This document shows, in pieces, positions 1-7,956 of a stretch of DNA of 51,813 bases; within the stretch, counting starts at the first letter, position 1, and the number at the start of each line of letters is the position of its first letter. The notes under the pieces are model-generated. The model worked only from the letters and a program-made list of their open reading frames with translations. It was not told the DNA's origin and did no database searches. Origin of the DNA: Legionella feeleii (lineage in GTDB: Bacteria; Pseudomonadota; Gammaproteobacteria; Legionellales; Legionellaceae); the NCBI RefSeq assembly GCF_001467625.1, contig NZ_LNYB01000032.1:1-51813 (forward strand). The letters run 5' to 3'. The translations under genes and the position numbers were made by a program.

Positions 1-90
1 GCATTTGACTACTATTCCCTTGAAATTGTGAAAAATAACAGTTTACGGATTTTTTTATTGTATTCAATTTAAATGGTGATTGAGCCTAGC

Positions 91-114
91 GTAGCCTGGT
101 TGCTTGCACCCAGG
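91..114 (+). repeat. REP palindrome 1 with GTAG head
   Basis: GTAG at 91-94 is followed by an imperfect palindrome (95-114) of the family CCTGGTTGCTTGCAACCAGG. This copy has one substitution (GCACCCAGG). A GTAG tetranucleotide before a REP hairpin is the signature recognised by REP-associated tyrosine transposases (RAYTs). Four more copies of the family lie within the first 1.2 kb. Confidence 0.7.
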
Positions 115-192
115 ATTAACCAGAGTATTGCGCCCAGATTTTTGCCCCCCGATGTAAAAATGTTAATTGATTGGGTGCAAGTATCCGCTGGC

Positions 193-339
193 GAGCCGTT
201 ATTAAAAGAACAGCGAAATGAGTACAATTTATGGCAGCATCGTATACGAGATGAATCAGATTTTTGTACACATGTGAATTACATTCATTTTAACCCCGTG
301 AAACACGGATTGGTAAAAGAGGTTATCGATTGGCCTTTC
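193..339 (+). pseudogene. RAYT transposase 3' fragment, copy 1
   Basis: The translation contains LWQHRIRDESDF, then YIHFNPVKHGLV and IDWPF, which is the C-terminal part of Y1/IS200-like REP-associated tyrosine transposases. There the order is WQxRFWEHxIRDExDF, HVxYIHFNPVKHG, DWPYSSF. The N-terminal HUH catalytic part is absent, and about six residues seem to be missing inside the WQHR-IRDE junction. The fragment runs straight into a REP palindrome instead of the expected SSFHRYV segment, so this is a decayed remnant and not a gene. It forms one half of a tandem duplication with copy 2, offset by 149 bp. Confidence 0.7.
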
Positions 340-344
340 TTAAT

Positions 345-364
345 CCTGGTTGCAAGCAACCAGG
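345..364. repeat. REP palindrome 2
   Basis: Perfect palindrome CCTGGTTGCAAGCAACCAGG directly after RAYT fragment 1. The AA centre shows that it is the complementary orientation of copy 1. The expected CTAC (complement of GTAG) after it is degenerate. Confidence 0.7.
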
Positions 365-389
365 ATTTACCAAAAATCGCCGGGCGGCA

Positions 390-488
390 TGTATACGAGA
401 TGAATCAGATTTTTGTACTCATGTGAGTTACATTCATTTTAATCGGGTGAAGCACGGATTGGTAAAAGAAGTTATCGATTGGCCTTTC
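390..488 (+). pseudogene. RAYT transposase 3' fragment, copy 2
   Basis: Encodes IRDESDFCTHVSYIHFN, then RVKHGLVKEVIDWPF, nearly the same as copy 1, and again ends in a REP palindrome. Together 242-364 and 391-513 are two roughly 123-bp units of transposase tail plus REP, with a 149-bp period and only scattered substitutions. It has no plausible start and no catalytic domain, so it is an amplified remnant and not an expressed gene. Confidence 0.68.
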
Positions 489-493
489 TTAAT

Positions 494-517
494 CCTGGTT
501 GTAAGCAACCAGGCTAC
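494..517 (-). repeat. REP palindrome 3 with GTAG head on the minus strand
   Basis: Near-perfect palindrome at 494-513 (GTAAGC centre) followed by CTAC at 514-517, which is GTAG on the minus strand. It closes the second duplicated transposase-tail unit. Confidence 0.68.
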
Positions 518-530
518 GCTAGCTTGCTGG

Positions 531-791
531 TTAAATCTTATTTAATTGGTCTAGGATATCTTGTGCTGTGTTGATTGCATCAACACAATTCTGATGTGAT
601 ATAGTTTTATTTAGATAATAGTCCGCATCTACCCTAGAATCCTTGAGTTGTCTTAATAAACCAGCAATTTGAAAATATGTTCTTGTTGCAGGAGTGGGTA
701 CACCAGTTGGAGCAGTATATTTCTGATCATTGAGAAAATTAATAACAGTTTTATGACTAAAATTATTATTGTTGTTAGGTACTATTCCCAT
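531..791 (-). CDS. hypothetical 86-aa protein
   Basis: An 86-residue frame starting at an ATG at 791. The sequence opens with an asparagine run (residues 6-10) and continues as a mostly helical, soluble-looking chain. I recognise no domain, signal peptide or membrane segment. No convincing ribosome binding site is visible before the ATG. It lies between REP sequences and its 3' end touches the REP cluster, so it could be the remnant of a gene interrupted by these repeats. Expression is uncertain. Confidence 0.25.
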   Translation of the reverse strand: MGIVPNNNNNFSHKTVINFLNDQKYTAPTGVPTPATRTYFQIAGLLRQLKDSRVDADYYLNKTISHQNCVDAINTAQDILDQLNKI

Positions 792-969
792 TTCATCTAT
801 TATTTTTTTATTACACTGCAGATATGCACAATAGTATGCTGCTTAAGACTGGCAATGCGTTTTCACAAAAATGGTATCATAACAAGTATAATTATTTAAT
901 GCATAGCCATTTTAGAAGCAATGCTTTGATTAAACTATTCTTTTTTATCGTTCGTTCAATAGACAAACT

Positions 970-993
970 GTAGCCTGGTTGCTTGCAACCAGG
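970..993 (+). repeat. REP palindrome 4 with GTAG head
   Basis: GTAG at 970-973 followed by the perfect palindrome CCTGGTTGCTTGCAACCAGG at 974-993. This is the cleanest copy in the window and lies just before RAYT fragment 3. Confidence 0.75.
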
Positions 994-1007
994 ATTTACC
1001 AGAGTAT

Positions 1008-1166
1008 TGTACTCATATGAGTTACATTCATTTTAATCCGGTGAAACACGGATTGGTAAAAGAAGCTATCGATTGGCCTCACTCAAGTTTCCATAGGTAT
1101 GTCAGGGAAGGTTTGTTACCGAAAAATTGGAGTAGAACGTTCTCGGGGTGTGGTTTTGGTGAATGA
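1008..1166 (+). pseudogene. RAYT transposase 3' fragment, copy 3 (native C-terminus)
   Basis: Fifty-two codons and a TGA encode MSYIHFNPVKHGLV, then IDWPHSSFHRYVREGLLPKNW and a short tail. This is the natural C-terminus of a REP-associated tyrosine transposase, including the SSFHRYV and PxxW landmarks missing from copies 1 and 2. It is bracketed by REP palindromes 4 and 5 in opposite orientation, the usual arrangement of a RAYT with its REPs. Everything upstream of the IHFNP motif is gone. Confidence 0.72.
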
Positions 1167-1189
1167 GGTATAGGGAATTATGTTGAAAT

Positions 1190-1213
1190 CCTGGTTGCAA
1201 GCAACCAGGCTAC
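1190..1213 (-). repeat. REP palindrome 5 with GTAG head on the minus strand
   Basis: Perfect palindrome CCTGGTTGCAAGCAACCAGG at 1190-1209 followed by CTAC at 1210-1213. It is inverted relative to palindrome 4, so the two flank the transposase tail as an inverted pair. Confidence 0.75.
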
Positions 1214-1275
1214 GCTTGCTGCGAGTTTTTAATTCATCATATGGTTCAATGATAATTGGAGAATAATTCGATTTT

Positions 1276-1296
1276 GTATATACTTTATGTATATAC
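1276..1296. promoter_or_regulatory. candidate VapB operator
   Basis: Two copies of the self-complementary octamer GTATATAC at 1276-1283 and 1289-1296, separated by TTTAT, form a 21-bp palindromic block 21 bp before the vapB start. AbrB-type antitoxins of VapBC systems repress their own operon through palindromes in this position. No binding data are available here. Confidence 0.5.
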
Positions 1297-1317
1297 TTTT
1301 TGTGAAAGGGTACTAAT

Positions 1318-1545
1318 ATGACTGCTACAAAAGTGTTTAAATCAGGTAATTCTCAAGCAGTCAGAATTCCTAAAAAATACCATATCAACAGCGATAGGGT
1401 TGAAATCTTCAAAAGAAATAATGAGCTCATTATAAGAGAGGTGCCAGATAATCTTAAACAGGCATTTCAACTAATGACGCAAATGCCAGAAGATTTCTTT
1501 GCAGAAGGGCGTGTGGATGAAAAACCGCAGGATAGGGAGTTTTAG
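1318..1545 (+). CDS. vapB: VapB-type antitoxin, SpoVT/AbrB domain
   Basis: Seventy-five residues. The N-terminal swapped-hairpin AbrB DNA-binding domain is recognisable from KVFKSGNSQAVRIPKKY (residues 5-21), typical of VapB/MazE-like antitoxins. The C-terminal part, roughly residues 50-75, is acidic and matches the usual toxin-wrapping tail. It probably neutralises the PIN toxin encoded 2 bp downstream and autoregulates the operon through the GTATATAC palindromes before the gene. The start is the ATG at 1318, after a GAAAGGG ribosome binding site. Its place in a REP-rich stretch beside a tRNA suggests a transferred module. Confidence 0.88.
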   Translation: MTATKVFKSGNSQAVRIPKKYHINSDRVEIFKRNNELIIREVPDNLKQAFQLMTQMPEDFFAEGRVDEKPQDREF

Positions 1546-1547
1546 GA

Positions 1548-1952
1548 ATGTCTTTAAAGTATCTTCTTGATACCAATATTTGCATCCATATCATGAAGCA
1601 AAAGCCTAAATCCGTGCTTGAAAAATTTGAGCAATTAGAAGTGGGGATGGTTGGCATGTCAGCAATTACTTATGGCGAGTTGATGTATGGTGCCCAAAAA
1701 AGTAATCAGGCAAAAAAAGCAATGGAGTTGGTTCATCAGGTGTGTAATTACATTCTACCTTTATCCCTCTCATTGAAAGTTCCAGAATATTACGCAGTTA
1801 TTCGAGCAGGATTAGAAAAACAAGGTCGAGTGATAGGTAATAATGACTTGTGGATAGCTGCTCATTGTTTAGAGTTGGGCATTACTCTGGTGACTAATAA
1901 TGAGAAAGAGTTTTCTCGGGTGGATAAGCTAAAAATTGAGAATTGGGTTTAA
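1548..1952 (+). CDS. vapC: VapC-type PIN-domain ribonuclease toxin
   Basis: A 134-residue PIN-domain protein of normal VapC length. The acidic metal-binding residues are visible: D8 in YLLDTN, E44 in ITYGELMYG and D100 in NNDLWIAA, with the late TNN-EF segment near residues 116-122. VapC toxins are Mg2+-dependent RNases, most often cutting tRNA or rRNA loops. Which RNA this one cuts cannot be read from sequence. It starts 2 bp after the vapB stop codon, as expected for a coupled antitoxin-toxin operon. The reading frame is intact and no active-site residue appears lost, so it may be functional. Confidence 0.9.
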   Translation: MSLKYLLDTNICIHIMKQKPKSVLEKFEQLEVGMVGMSAITYGELMYGAQKSNQAKKAMELVHQVCNYILPLSLSLKVPEYYAVIRAGLEKQGRVIGNNDLWIAAHCLELGITLVTNNEKEFSRVDKLKIENWV

Positions 1953-1980
1953 CCTGAATATTAAGTTTTTATTATTTCTG

Positions 1981-1999
1981 CCCCACAAAATCCCCACAA
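1981..1999. repeat. CCCCACAA direct repeats beside a tRNA 3' end
   Basis: The octamer CCCCACAA occurs at 1981-1988 and again at 1992-1999, an 11-bp period, about 50 bp from the tRNA 3' end. Short direct repeats spaced by about one helical turn next to a tRNA resemble integrase arm-type sites. This is suggestive only. Confidence 0.3.
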
Positions 2000-2046
2000 T
2001 GGATTTTAGGGTATTAGGAAAATCAATTGTAACTTATCGATTTAAT

Positions 2047-2123
<77 letters not shown>

Positions 2124-2183
2124 GAAGAGTTGCCATTGTAATGGTAATAACGCTTTAATACCACAAGATTTTTAATTTTTTAG

Positions 2184-2225
2184 CCTGATTGTTGAGGAAT
2201 ACAGGCGTATTCCCCAACAATCAGG
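2184..2225 (-). terminator. long hairpin after rpoD
   Basis: An 11-bp outer stem (2184-2194 with 2215-2225) and a 7-bp inner stem (2196-2202 with 2207-2213) are separated by one A/C mismatch, with an AGGC loop. It begins 6 bp after the rpoD stop codon. No U-run follows on the minus strand, so it may be a processing or stability hairpin instead of a classical terminator. Confidence 0.5.
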
Positions 2226-2231
2226 ATACCA

Positions 2232-4100
2232 TTAGCTTTCATCACCCTCGAGGAAGCTACGGAGCTTCTCTGAGCGGGAGGGGTGGCGCAATTTACGTAA
2301 GGCTTTTGCTTCAATCTGGCGGATCCGCTCGCGGGTTACGTCAAATTGTTTACCAACTTCTTCCAGGGTATGATCCGTATTCATCTCGATACCAAAACGC
2401 ATACGCAATACTTTCGCTTCGCGTGGAGTCAGGGTTTCCAGAATTTCGAGCGTCGCTTCGCGTAAGCCTTCAGCGGTTGCGCAATCAATCGGCGATTCAA
2501 TATTATTATCCTCAATGAAATCACCCAAGTGCGAATCGTCATCGTCACCGACCGGGGTTTCCATTGAAATAGGTTCTTTCGCGATTTTTAATACTTTATG
2601 TATTTTATCTTCGCTCAGATCCATTTTTTCTGCCAGCTCTTCCGGTGTTGCCTCGCGCCCTGTTTCTTGCAAAATCTGGCGTGAAATGCGATTGAGCTTG
2701 TTAATCGTCTCAATCATATGTACTGGAATACGAATCGTACGTGCCTGGTCTGCAATCGAACGCGTAATGGCCTGACGAATCCACCAGGTCGCATAGGTTG
2801 AGAACTTATAGCCACGGCGGTATTCGAATTTATCAACGGCCTTCATCAAGCCAATGTTGCCTTCCTGAATCAAATCAAGGAACTGTAAGCCGCGGTTGGT
2901 GTACTTCTTGGCAATTGAAATAACCAGACGCAAGTTGGCTTCCACCATTTCTTTCTTGGCACGGCGGGCTTTTGCTTCGCCAATAGACATCTTGCGGTTA
3001 ATATCTTTAATTTCAGCAATGGTTAAACCATATTCTTCTTCAAAGGCGACCAGTCTTGATTGGAGGCGTTTGATTTCTTCGCTATATTCTTCAATGCGCA
3101 CTAAATCCAGCTTTTTCCCTTGCTTGCTAACCAGCGTTTCAAGCCAGCTCATATCCGTTTCCTGGCCAGGGAAGGTGTCAATAAAGAGTTTGCGGGGAAT
3201 GCGCGCTTTTTCAATACAAAGCCGCATGATGCTGCGCTCAAACTCACGAATGTGATTACGTAATTGACGGAAATGACGAGTTAACCGATCAACTTGCCTT
3301 GACGTTAATTTTAACTTCAAGAACGATTCCGACATCACATCCAACAGTTCGATGGTTTTTTTAGCGGTACGGCCATTGGCTTGCAGCGCTACCATCGCTT
3401 TATCAAAATTCTCACGTAATTCATCGAAATAAATCTTGGCTTGCTCAGGATTGGGGCCATCGTCAGCTTCTGCCAGGCCGCCTTCACCTTCTTCATCTTC
3501 AACATCGACATCACCAACAATCAGCTCTTCCTGTTGCGATTCGTCGAGCATGGAACCGATACTGGCTGCCGGTGCTTCTTCATCGTCATCGGCAAAGCCA
3601 CTAATCACTTCACTAAGGCGTATTTCTTCAACCAGAACCCGCTCATAATCTTCAAGGATGAGTTGTATCGTTTCTGGATAATGCGCCAACGATTTCAATA
3701 CTTGATAGATGCCTTCCTCAATGCGCTTGGCAATCCGTATTTCACCTTCGCGGGTCAAGAGTTCGACAGTACCCATTTCACGCATATACATCCGTACGGG
3801 ATCAGTGGTACGTCCTGTCTCTTTATCCACAGAAGCAAGAACAGCCGCAGCTTCTTCGACATCCTCGGGTATTTCTTCAGTGTTACCCAGCAGCGCCAAC
3901 TCATCATCACTGGGAGGGAGTTCGAATACTTTAATATTCATGCCTTCCAACATAGAGATGATCACATCAAAATGTTCCGTATCAACGATATTGGGTAGCA
4001 GGTCGTTGATCTGGGCATAAGTTAGGTAATTCTGCTCTCTACCTAAGCTGATGACTTTAGTGATTTGCGAGCGCTGTTGTTCTTGGTCATTCATGGTCAT
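2232..4100 (-). CDS. rpoD: RNA polymerase primary sigma factor RpoD (sigma-70)
   Basis: Principal housekeeping sigma factor, about 622 residues, full length for a gammaproteobacterial RpoD. Region 1.2 starts near residue 100 ([11 protein letters not shown]). An acidic non-conserved insert follows ([10 protein letters not shown]). Region 2 contains [21 protein letters not shown] and WWIRQAI, which melt and read the -10 element. Region 4 near the C-terminus has the helix-turn-helix [18 protein letters not shown] for -35 binding. Possible starts are GTG 4106, ATG 4100 and ATG 4094, none with a strong ribosome binding site. I use 4100, but 4094 (MNDQEQ) is equally plausible. It is the last gene of the rpsU-yqeY-dnaG-rpoD operon. 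Confidence 0.95.
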   Translation of the reverse strand: MTMNDQEQQRSQITKVISLGREQNYLTYAQINDLLPNIVDTEHFDVIISMLEGMNIKVFELPPSDDELALLGNTEEIPEDVEEAAAVLASVDKETGRTTDPVRMYMREMGTVELLTREGEIRIAKRIEEGIYQVLKSLAHYPETIQLILEDYERVLVEEIRLSEVISGFADDDEEAPAASIGSMLDESQQEELIVGDVDVEDEEGEGGLAEADDGPNPEQAKIYFDELRENFDKAMVALQANGRTAKKTIELLDVMSESFLKLKLTSRQVDRLTRHFRQLRNHIREFERSIMRLCIEKARIPRKLFIDTFPGQETDMSWLETLVSKQGKKLDLVRIEEYSEEIKRLQSRLVAFEEEYGLTIAEIKDINRKMSIGEAKARRAKKEMVEANLRLVISIAKKYTNRGLQFLDLIQEGNIGLMKAVDKFEYRRGYKFSTYATWWIRQAITRSIADQARTIRIPVHMIETINKLNRISRQILQETGREATPEELAEKMDLSEDKIHKVLKIAKEPISMETPVGDDDDSHLGDFIEDNNIESPIDCATAEGLREATLEILETLTPREAKVLRMRFGIEMNTDHTLEEVGKQFDVTRERIRQIEAKALRKLRHPSRSEKLRSFLEGDES

Positions 4101-4178
4101 AGGCACTTATCGGGTGAGTGATTACAAAAAGGTTTTGATTATAAACCCCAGAGGACAAACATGCCAGTATATTCTGCG

Positions 4179-5912
4179 TTAATTTTTGTCATGGGCTGTT
4201 TGATGCCGTTGTTGCAGCATCTCTTGTAAAGCTAACCTCTCAGAAATAGTTAAGCCCTGATTTCTGGATTTTGCAATGTATTGGTTAATTTTATTTTCTA
4301 AGTTCTGTTTTTGTAAGAATAGAATGATATCAATAAATTCTTTCGTTAAAGCTTTTTCAGGGACCTGGTGGTCCCAGGCCGCTAATTTGCTAATTGGCTC
4401 AAAAAAAGCGGTATCACGCCACAGTTCTACAAGAGAGGCTGTATTGCTTTCAGGATATTGCGCAACATGATGGATTAATTTTTGCAGAATTTCCTGTTCT
4501 TTGCTGTCGACCCATTCAAAGCTTATTTGCGATTGGCATGCGGCGAAAATCTCCGGGTGCTGGATAAGAAGTGCAATGGCCAGCCGAAGAGGCGAGCGGG
4601 TAATGGTCTTGATATCGTTTATTTTTTCACTGCCCTGATCCTGAGTAAGTTGGCTAATACGATGATTTTCGATACGCGTCATGCGTGCTATTTCATCCAC
4701 CAATAATTGTTTATAGGGACCTTCTGGCATTTTGAGCAGATAAGGTTTGGCGGCATTGATGAGCTGACTTTTACCAGCCGCACTGTTGGTATCAATAGCA
4801 GCAGCGATGGTATCAAGGAAAAAACGGTTTAAAGGCGTGGCTTTTTCCAGGCGTTCCCTAAAGGCATTTTGGCCTTCGGCTCGAACCAGACTATCGGGAT
4901 CCTGGCCGTCGGGTAAAAAAATAAAACTGGCATCAAGTCCATTATTTAAGTGCGGCAAGCAGCTTTCCAAGGCTCGCCATGCAGCTTGTCGACCTGCGGC
5001 ATCACCGTCAAAACAAAAAATCAGCTGTTTGGTATGCCTGCTCAGGAGTTGGATGTGGTAGGTACTGGTTGCGGTCCCCAAGGCAGCGACCGCATTGGTT
5101 ATACCGTATTGGGCCAGGGCGATGACATCCATATAGCCTTCAACAACCAGGATGGCATCAATGGTAACCTGTTGTTGCAGTATTTGATGTAAGCCATAGA
5201 GCTCGCGGCTTTTTTGAAAAATGGTTGTTTCGGGTGAATTCAAGTATTTGGGTTTCTGGCTGGCTTCAATTGCCCGTCCACCAAAACCAATAATCCGGCC
5301 ATGCCGATCATGAATGGGAAACATAATACGATGGCGATAGCGATCATAGGTTTTGCCATCATCTTTTTGAATAAGCATGCCCGTCGTAATCAGTTCGGCT
5401 TTATTGTTTTTAAATTGAGTTTCTAAAGTTTGCCATCCGGGTGGTGCATAGCCTAATTGGTATAATTTGGCTATTTCGCCGCTAAGGCCCCGTTGGCGCA
5501 GGTAGTCAATAGCAACTTGTCCCTGATTTTTCAAGGTTTTCTGATAAAATTGACTCACACGATTTAATAATTGGTAGAGGCTTAGCGATTGCTGATTTTT
5601 TTCGGAATCGCCTTCCCGGGGTACTTGCATCCCGAGTCGTGAAGCCAGCGTTTCAACGGCGTTCGTGAAGCCTTGATTGAGATAACTCATCACAAAACTA
5701 ATGGCATTACCACTCGCACCACAACCAAAGCAGTGATAAAACTGTTTTTTCGCAACAACATTGAAGGAAGGGGTTTTTTCGCTATGAAAGGGACAACAGG
5801 CTACAAAGCTATGGCCACTCTTTTTAAGTGGCACATAACCATCAATCAACTCGACGATATCTGTTCGATGGAGGAGTTCGTCAATGAATGGCCGCGGGAT
5901 TAAGCCAGACAT
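4179..5912 (-). CDS. dnaG: DNA primase DnaG
   Basis: Synthesises RNA primers for replication at the fork together with the DnaB helicase. The 577-residue length is normal. The N-terminal CHC2 zinc-binding domain uses C40, H43, C61 and C64 (CCPFH...CFGCGASG). The TOPRIM catalytic core follows with VVEGYMDV and FCFDGDAAG, then a C-terminal DnaB-interacting helical domain. It lies between yqeY and rpoD in the conserved macromolecular synthesis operon, about 80 bp before the rpoD start. Nothing in it appears damaged. Confidence 0.95.
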   Translation of the reverse strand: MSGLIPRPFIDELLHRTDIVELIDGYVPLKKSGHSFVACCPFHSEKTPSFNVVAKKQFYHCFGCGASGNAISFVMSYLNQGFTNAVETLASRLGMQVPREGDSEKNQQSLSLYQLLNRVSQFYQKTLKNQGQVAIDYLRQRGLSGEIAKLYQLGYAPPGWQTLETQFKNNKAELITTGMLIQKDDGKTYDRYRHRIMFPIHDRHGRIIGFGGRAIEASQKPKYLNSPETTIFQKSRELYGLHQILQQQVTIDAILVVEGYMDVIALAQYGITNAVAALGTATSTYHIQLLSRHTKQLIFCFDGDAAGRQAAWRALESCLPHLNNGLDASFIFLPDGQDPDSLVRAEGQNAFRERLEKATPLNRFFLDTIAAAIDTNSAAGKSQLINAAKPYLLKMPEGPYKQLLVDEIARMTRIENHRISQLTQDQGSEKINDIKTITRSPLRLAIALLIQHPEIFAACQSQISFEWVDSKEQEILQKLIHHVAQYPESNTASLVELWRDTAFFEPISKLAAWDHQVPEKALTKEFIDIILFLQKQNLENKINQYIAKSRNQGLTISERLALQEMLQQRHQTAHDKN

Positions 5913-5921
5913 GATAGCAGG

Positions 5922-6365
5922 CTAACTCAATCTAGCCTTTATCATCGCACTGACCTTGCTCATATCAGCCCGCCCTTGCAATTGCGGTTTAAGCTGTGCC
6001 ATTACTTTACCCATGTCACTCATTTTTTCAGCGCCTACATCAGCAAGCGCTTGGGCGAGAAGCGCTTCAATATCGGCTTCAGACAAGGGTTCAGGTAAAT
6101 ACTGACTGATAAGATCCAATTCAAATTGTTCCTGCGCGACTAAATCATCACGTCCCGCAGCTTGGAATTGAGCAATTGATTCCTTGCGTTGCTTGGCGAG
6201 TTTATCGAGGATGACAAGCATTCGCTCTTCATCAACAACAATTCGCTCATCAACTTCAACTTGCTTGACTGCAGCAGTAACAAGACGCAAGGTATCCAGC
6301 GTCTTTTTGTCTCTGGCACGCATGGCGTCTTTCAGATCGTTACTAAGGCGGTCTTTAATAGTCAT
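5922..6365 (-). CDS. yqeY: YqeY/GatB-like domain protein
   Basis: A 147-residue protein matching the YqeY family, related to the C-terminal tRNA-binding domain of GatB. Recognisable segments are the N-terminal IKDRLSNDLKDAMRARDK, the central LAKQRKESIAQF and the late DMGKVMAQLKPQLQGRADM. The family is helical and may assist tRNA-dependent amidotransfer, but its role is not well defined. It is encoded between rpsU and dnaG, with 2 bp after rpsU and 9 bp before dnaG, so it is co-transcribed. This placement is common in gammaproteobacteria. Confidence 0.92.
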   Translation of the reverse strand: MTIKDRLSNDLKDAMRARDKKTLDTLRLVTAAVKQVEVDERIVVDEERMLVILDKLAKQRKESIAQFQAAGRDDLVAQEQFELDLISQYLPEPLSEADIEALLAQALADVGAEKMSDMGKVMAQLKPQLQGRADMSKVSAMIKARLS

Positions 6366-6367
6366 AA

Positions 6368-6595
6368 TTACTTGCGTCTATGCTTAACGTTGCGACGAGC
6401 AGACGTATCACGAGAAATTTTCTTAAGATGACGTTTGACTGCAGCAGCTTGCTTGCGTTTACGCTCAGCAGTAGGTTTTTCATAAAACTCGCGACGACGT
6501 AACTCAGTAAGAATTCCAGCTTTTTCACAAGATCGCTTGAAACGACGTAGTGCGTATTCAGGATTTTCGCCTTCTTTCACACGAACGGTAGGCAT
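6368..6595 (-). CDS. rpsU: 30S ribosomal protein S21
   Basis: Seventy-five residues with the typical S21 start [20 protein letters not shown] and a strongly basic C-terminus ([11 protein letters not shown]). A longer frame exists upstream. The start at 6595 is chosen because AGAGGA lies just before it and the protein then begins exactly as the family does. S21 sits near the anti-Shine-Dalgarno end of 16S rRNA and helps initiation. It is the first gene of the macromolecular synthesis operon, behind a good sigma-70 promoter at 6637-6665. Confidence 0.96.
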   Translation of the reverse strand: MPTVRVKEGENPEYALRRFKRSCEKAGILTELRRREFYEKPTAERKRKQAAAVKRHLKKISRDTSARRNVKHRRK

Positions 6596-6636
6596 TAATT
6601 TAGTCCTCTGATTTAATTGAACACAATAGGCTGGCA

Positions 6637-6665
6637 ATTCTAGTGCCAGTTGATGCAATCGTCAA
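6637..6665 (-). promoter_or_regulatory. sigma-70 promoter of rpsU-yqeY-dnaG-rpoD
   Basis: On the minus strand TTGACG (6660-6665) and TAGAAT (6637-6642) are separated by exactly 17 bp, a near-consensus promoter. The -10 lies about 42 bp before the rpsU ATG. Confidence 0.75.
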
Positions 6666-6683
6666 GTTTATTGTCACTTAGAT

Positions 6684-6714
6684 TTGCAGAGTTATTTGTG
6701 AATTCGCTTATAAT
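6684..6714 (+). promoter_or_regulatory. possible promoter toward tsaD
   Basis: A consensus -10 TATAAT at 6709-6714 with TTGCAG at 6684-6689 as a possible -35. The 19-bp spacer is long. It lies about 185 bp before the tsaD start, in the divergent region shared with rpsU. Confidence 0.4.
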
Positions 6715-6899
6715 GGCTCTAAAAACTTGTTTTTTCGATCGTTTATACAGGATTTCCTGGTCTGAATCGAGTTGTCGATAGCAGATAAAAGTGGAATTTT
6801 TTAAAACTTGCCGGTTTGGACGTCTATTCTATTTGTTTTTGGCGTTAGCTGCATCTTTCCGTATAATTGATGGGCATTATTGAATTGATAGAGGTGTTG

Positions 6900-7919
6900 A
6901 TGCGAGTACTGGGAATTGAGTCATCCTGCGATGAAACAGGCGTGGCGATTTATGATTCTGAAAAAGGCTTGGTAGCGCATGCACTTCATTCTCAAATTGC
7001 GACTCACCAGAGTTACGGTGGTGTCGTACCGGAATTAGCCTCCCGTGATCATGTCAAATATTTAGTACCTCTGGTTAACGAGGTTTTGCAGCAGGCGAAG
7101 CTCGATAAAACTGCTATTGATGCGATTGCCTATACGGCAGGGCCTGGCTTGATTGGCGCTTTGCTAACAGGCGCCTGTTTTGCCAAGAGTTTAGCCTTGG
7201 GCCTCAAAAAGCCTGCTTTGGCAATTCATCATCTCGAGGCGCATTTATTGGCAGCAAAACTTGATTCCCCTCAGCTTGATTTTCCGTTTTTAGTGTTGTT
7301 GGTTTCAGGTGGCCATACCCAACTAATAGAAGCACGGGGTTTGGGGGATTATCATTTATTAGGGGATACGGTTGATGATGCAGTGGGTGAGGCCTTCGAC
7401 AAAACGGCAAAACTGATGGGCATTCCTTACCCGGGAGGCGCTATTTTGGCAGGATTGGCTGATCAAGTGGTACCAGAAACGGTCAGTTCATTGCCTCCTT
7501 TTCCACGCCCCATGACGGATAGGCCCGGCCTGGACTTTAGTTTTAGCGGCCTTAAAACACATGCACTGACGACCTGGAACAATAGTGCCAAAGATGATAT
7601 TGCCAGGGTCTTGATAGCAAAAGCCTTTCAACAGGCCGTGGTAGAAACATTATTGATTAAATGTAAGCGAGCGTTGCAACAGACTGCAAGTCGTCGCCTG
7701 GTTGTTGCTGGCGGTGTGGGTGCCAATCAGGCATTGAGAGCTTCATTAAAAGCATTAATGCAAGGATTGCAGGGCGAGGTTTATTTTCCCCGCACAGAAT
7801 ATTGTACTGACAATGGTGCTATGGTGGCTTATGCCGGGTATTTGCATTTGGCACGTGGTGAAAGGGATAGTAGCCAGGCCATCGACGTAAAAGCGCGTTG
7901 GCCTTTGGCTGAACAGTAA
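6900..7919 (+). CDS. tsaD: tRNA N6-threonylcarbamoyltransferase TsaD
   Basis: Transfers the threonylcarbamoyl group to A37 of ANN-decoding tRNAs (the t6A modification), acting with TsaB and TsaE. The protein begins [19 protein letters not shown], the family's signature start. It carries the metal-binding HHLEAH motif and the late [11 protein letters not shown] segment. It has 339 residues, normal for TsaD. An earlier in-frame ATG at 6867 exists, but 6900 is preferred because GAGGTG lies just upstream and the N-terminus then matches the family. The partner enzyme that makes threonylcarbamoyl-AMP (Sua5 type) is also in this window, at 27710. Confidence 0.95.
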   Translation: MRVLGIESSCDETGVAIYDSEKGLVAHALHSQIATHQSYGGVVPELASRDHVKYLVPLVNEVLQQAKLDKTAIDAIAYTAGPGLIGALLTGACFAKSLALGLKKPALAIHHLEAHLLAAKLDSPQLDFPFLVLLVSGGHTQLIEARGLGDYHLLGDTVDDAVGEAFDKTAKLMGIPYPGGAILAGLADQVVPETVSSLPPFPRPMTDRPGLDFSFSGLKTHALTTWNNSAKDDIARVLIAKAFQQAVVETLLIKCKRALQQTASRRLVVAGGVGANQALRASLKALMQGLQGEVYFPRTEYCTDNGAMVAYAGYLHLARGERDSSQAIDVKARWPLAEQ

Positions 7920-7956
7920 AACCTCTTTGCCAGGAGTAATTTTTCGCAAGAAGGTT

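Noticed and set aside
73-426. A 117-codon frame that could be called a hypothetical protein
   Set aside because: It is made of a REP palindrome, a transposase tail and another REP read through by chance. Only the transposase-like part is supported, as a remnant.
345-1213. The spaced palindromes as a CRISPR array
   Set aside because: The spacing is irregular, orientation alternates, spacers are transposase remnants, and no cas gene is nearby. They are REP elements.
3441-3998. A 185-codon frame opposite rpoD
   Set aside because: It lies wholly antisense to a strongly conserved sigma factor and shows no domain, so it is a shadow of rpoD codon structure.
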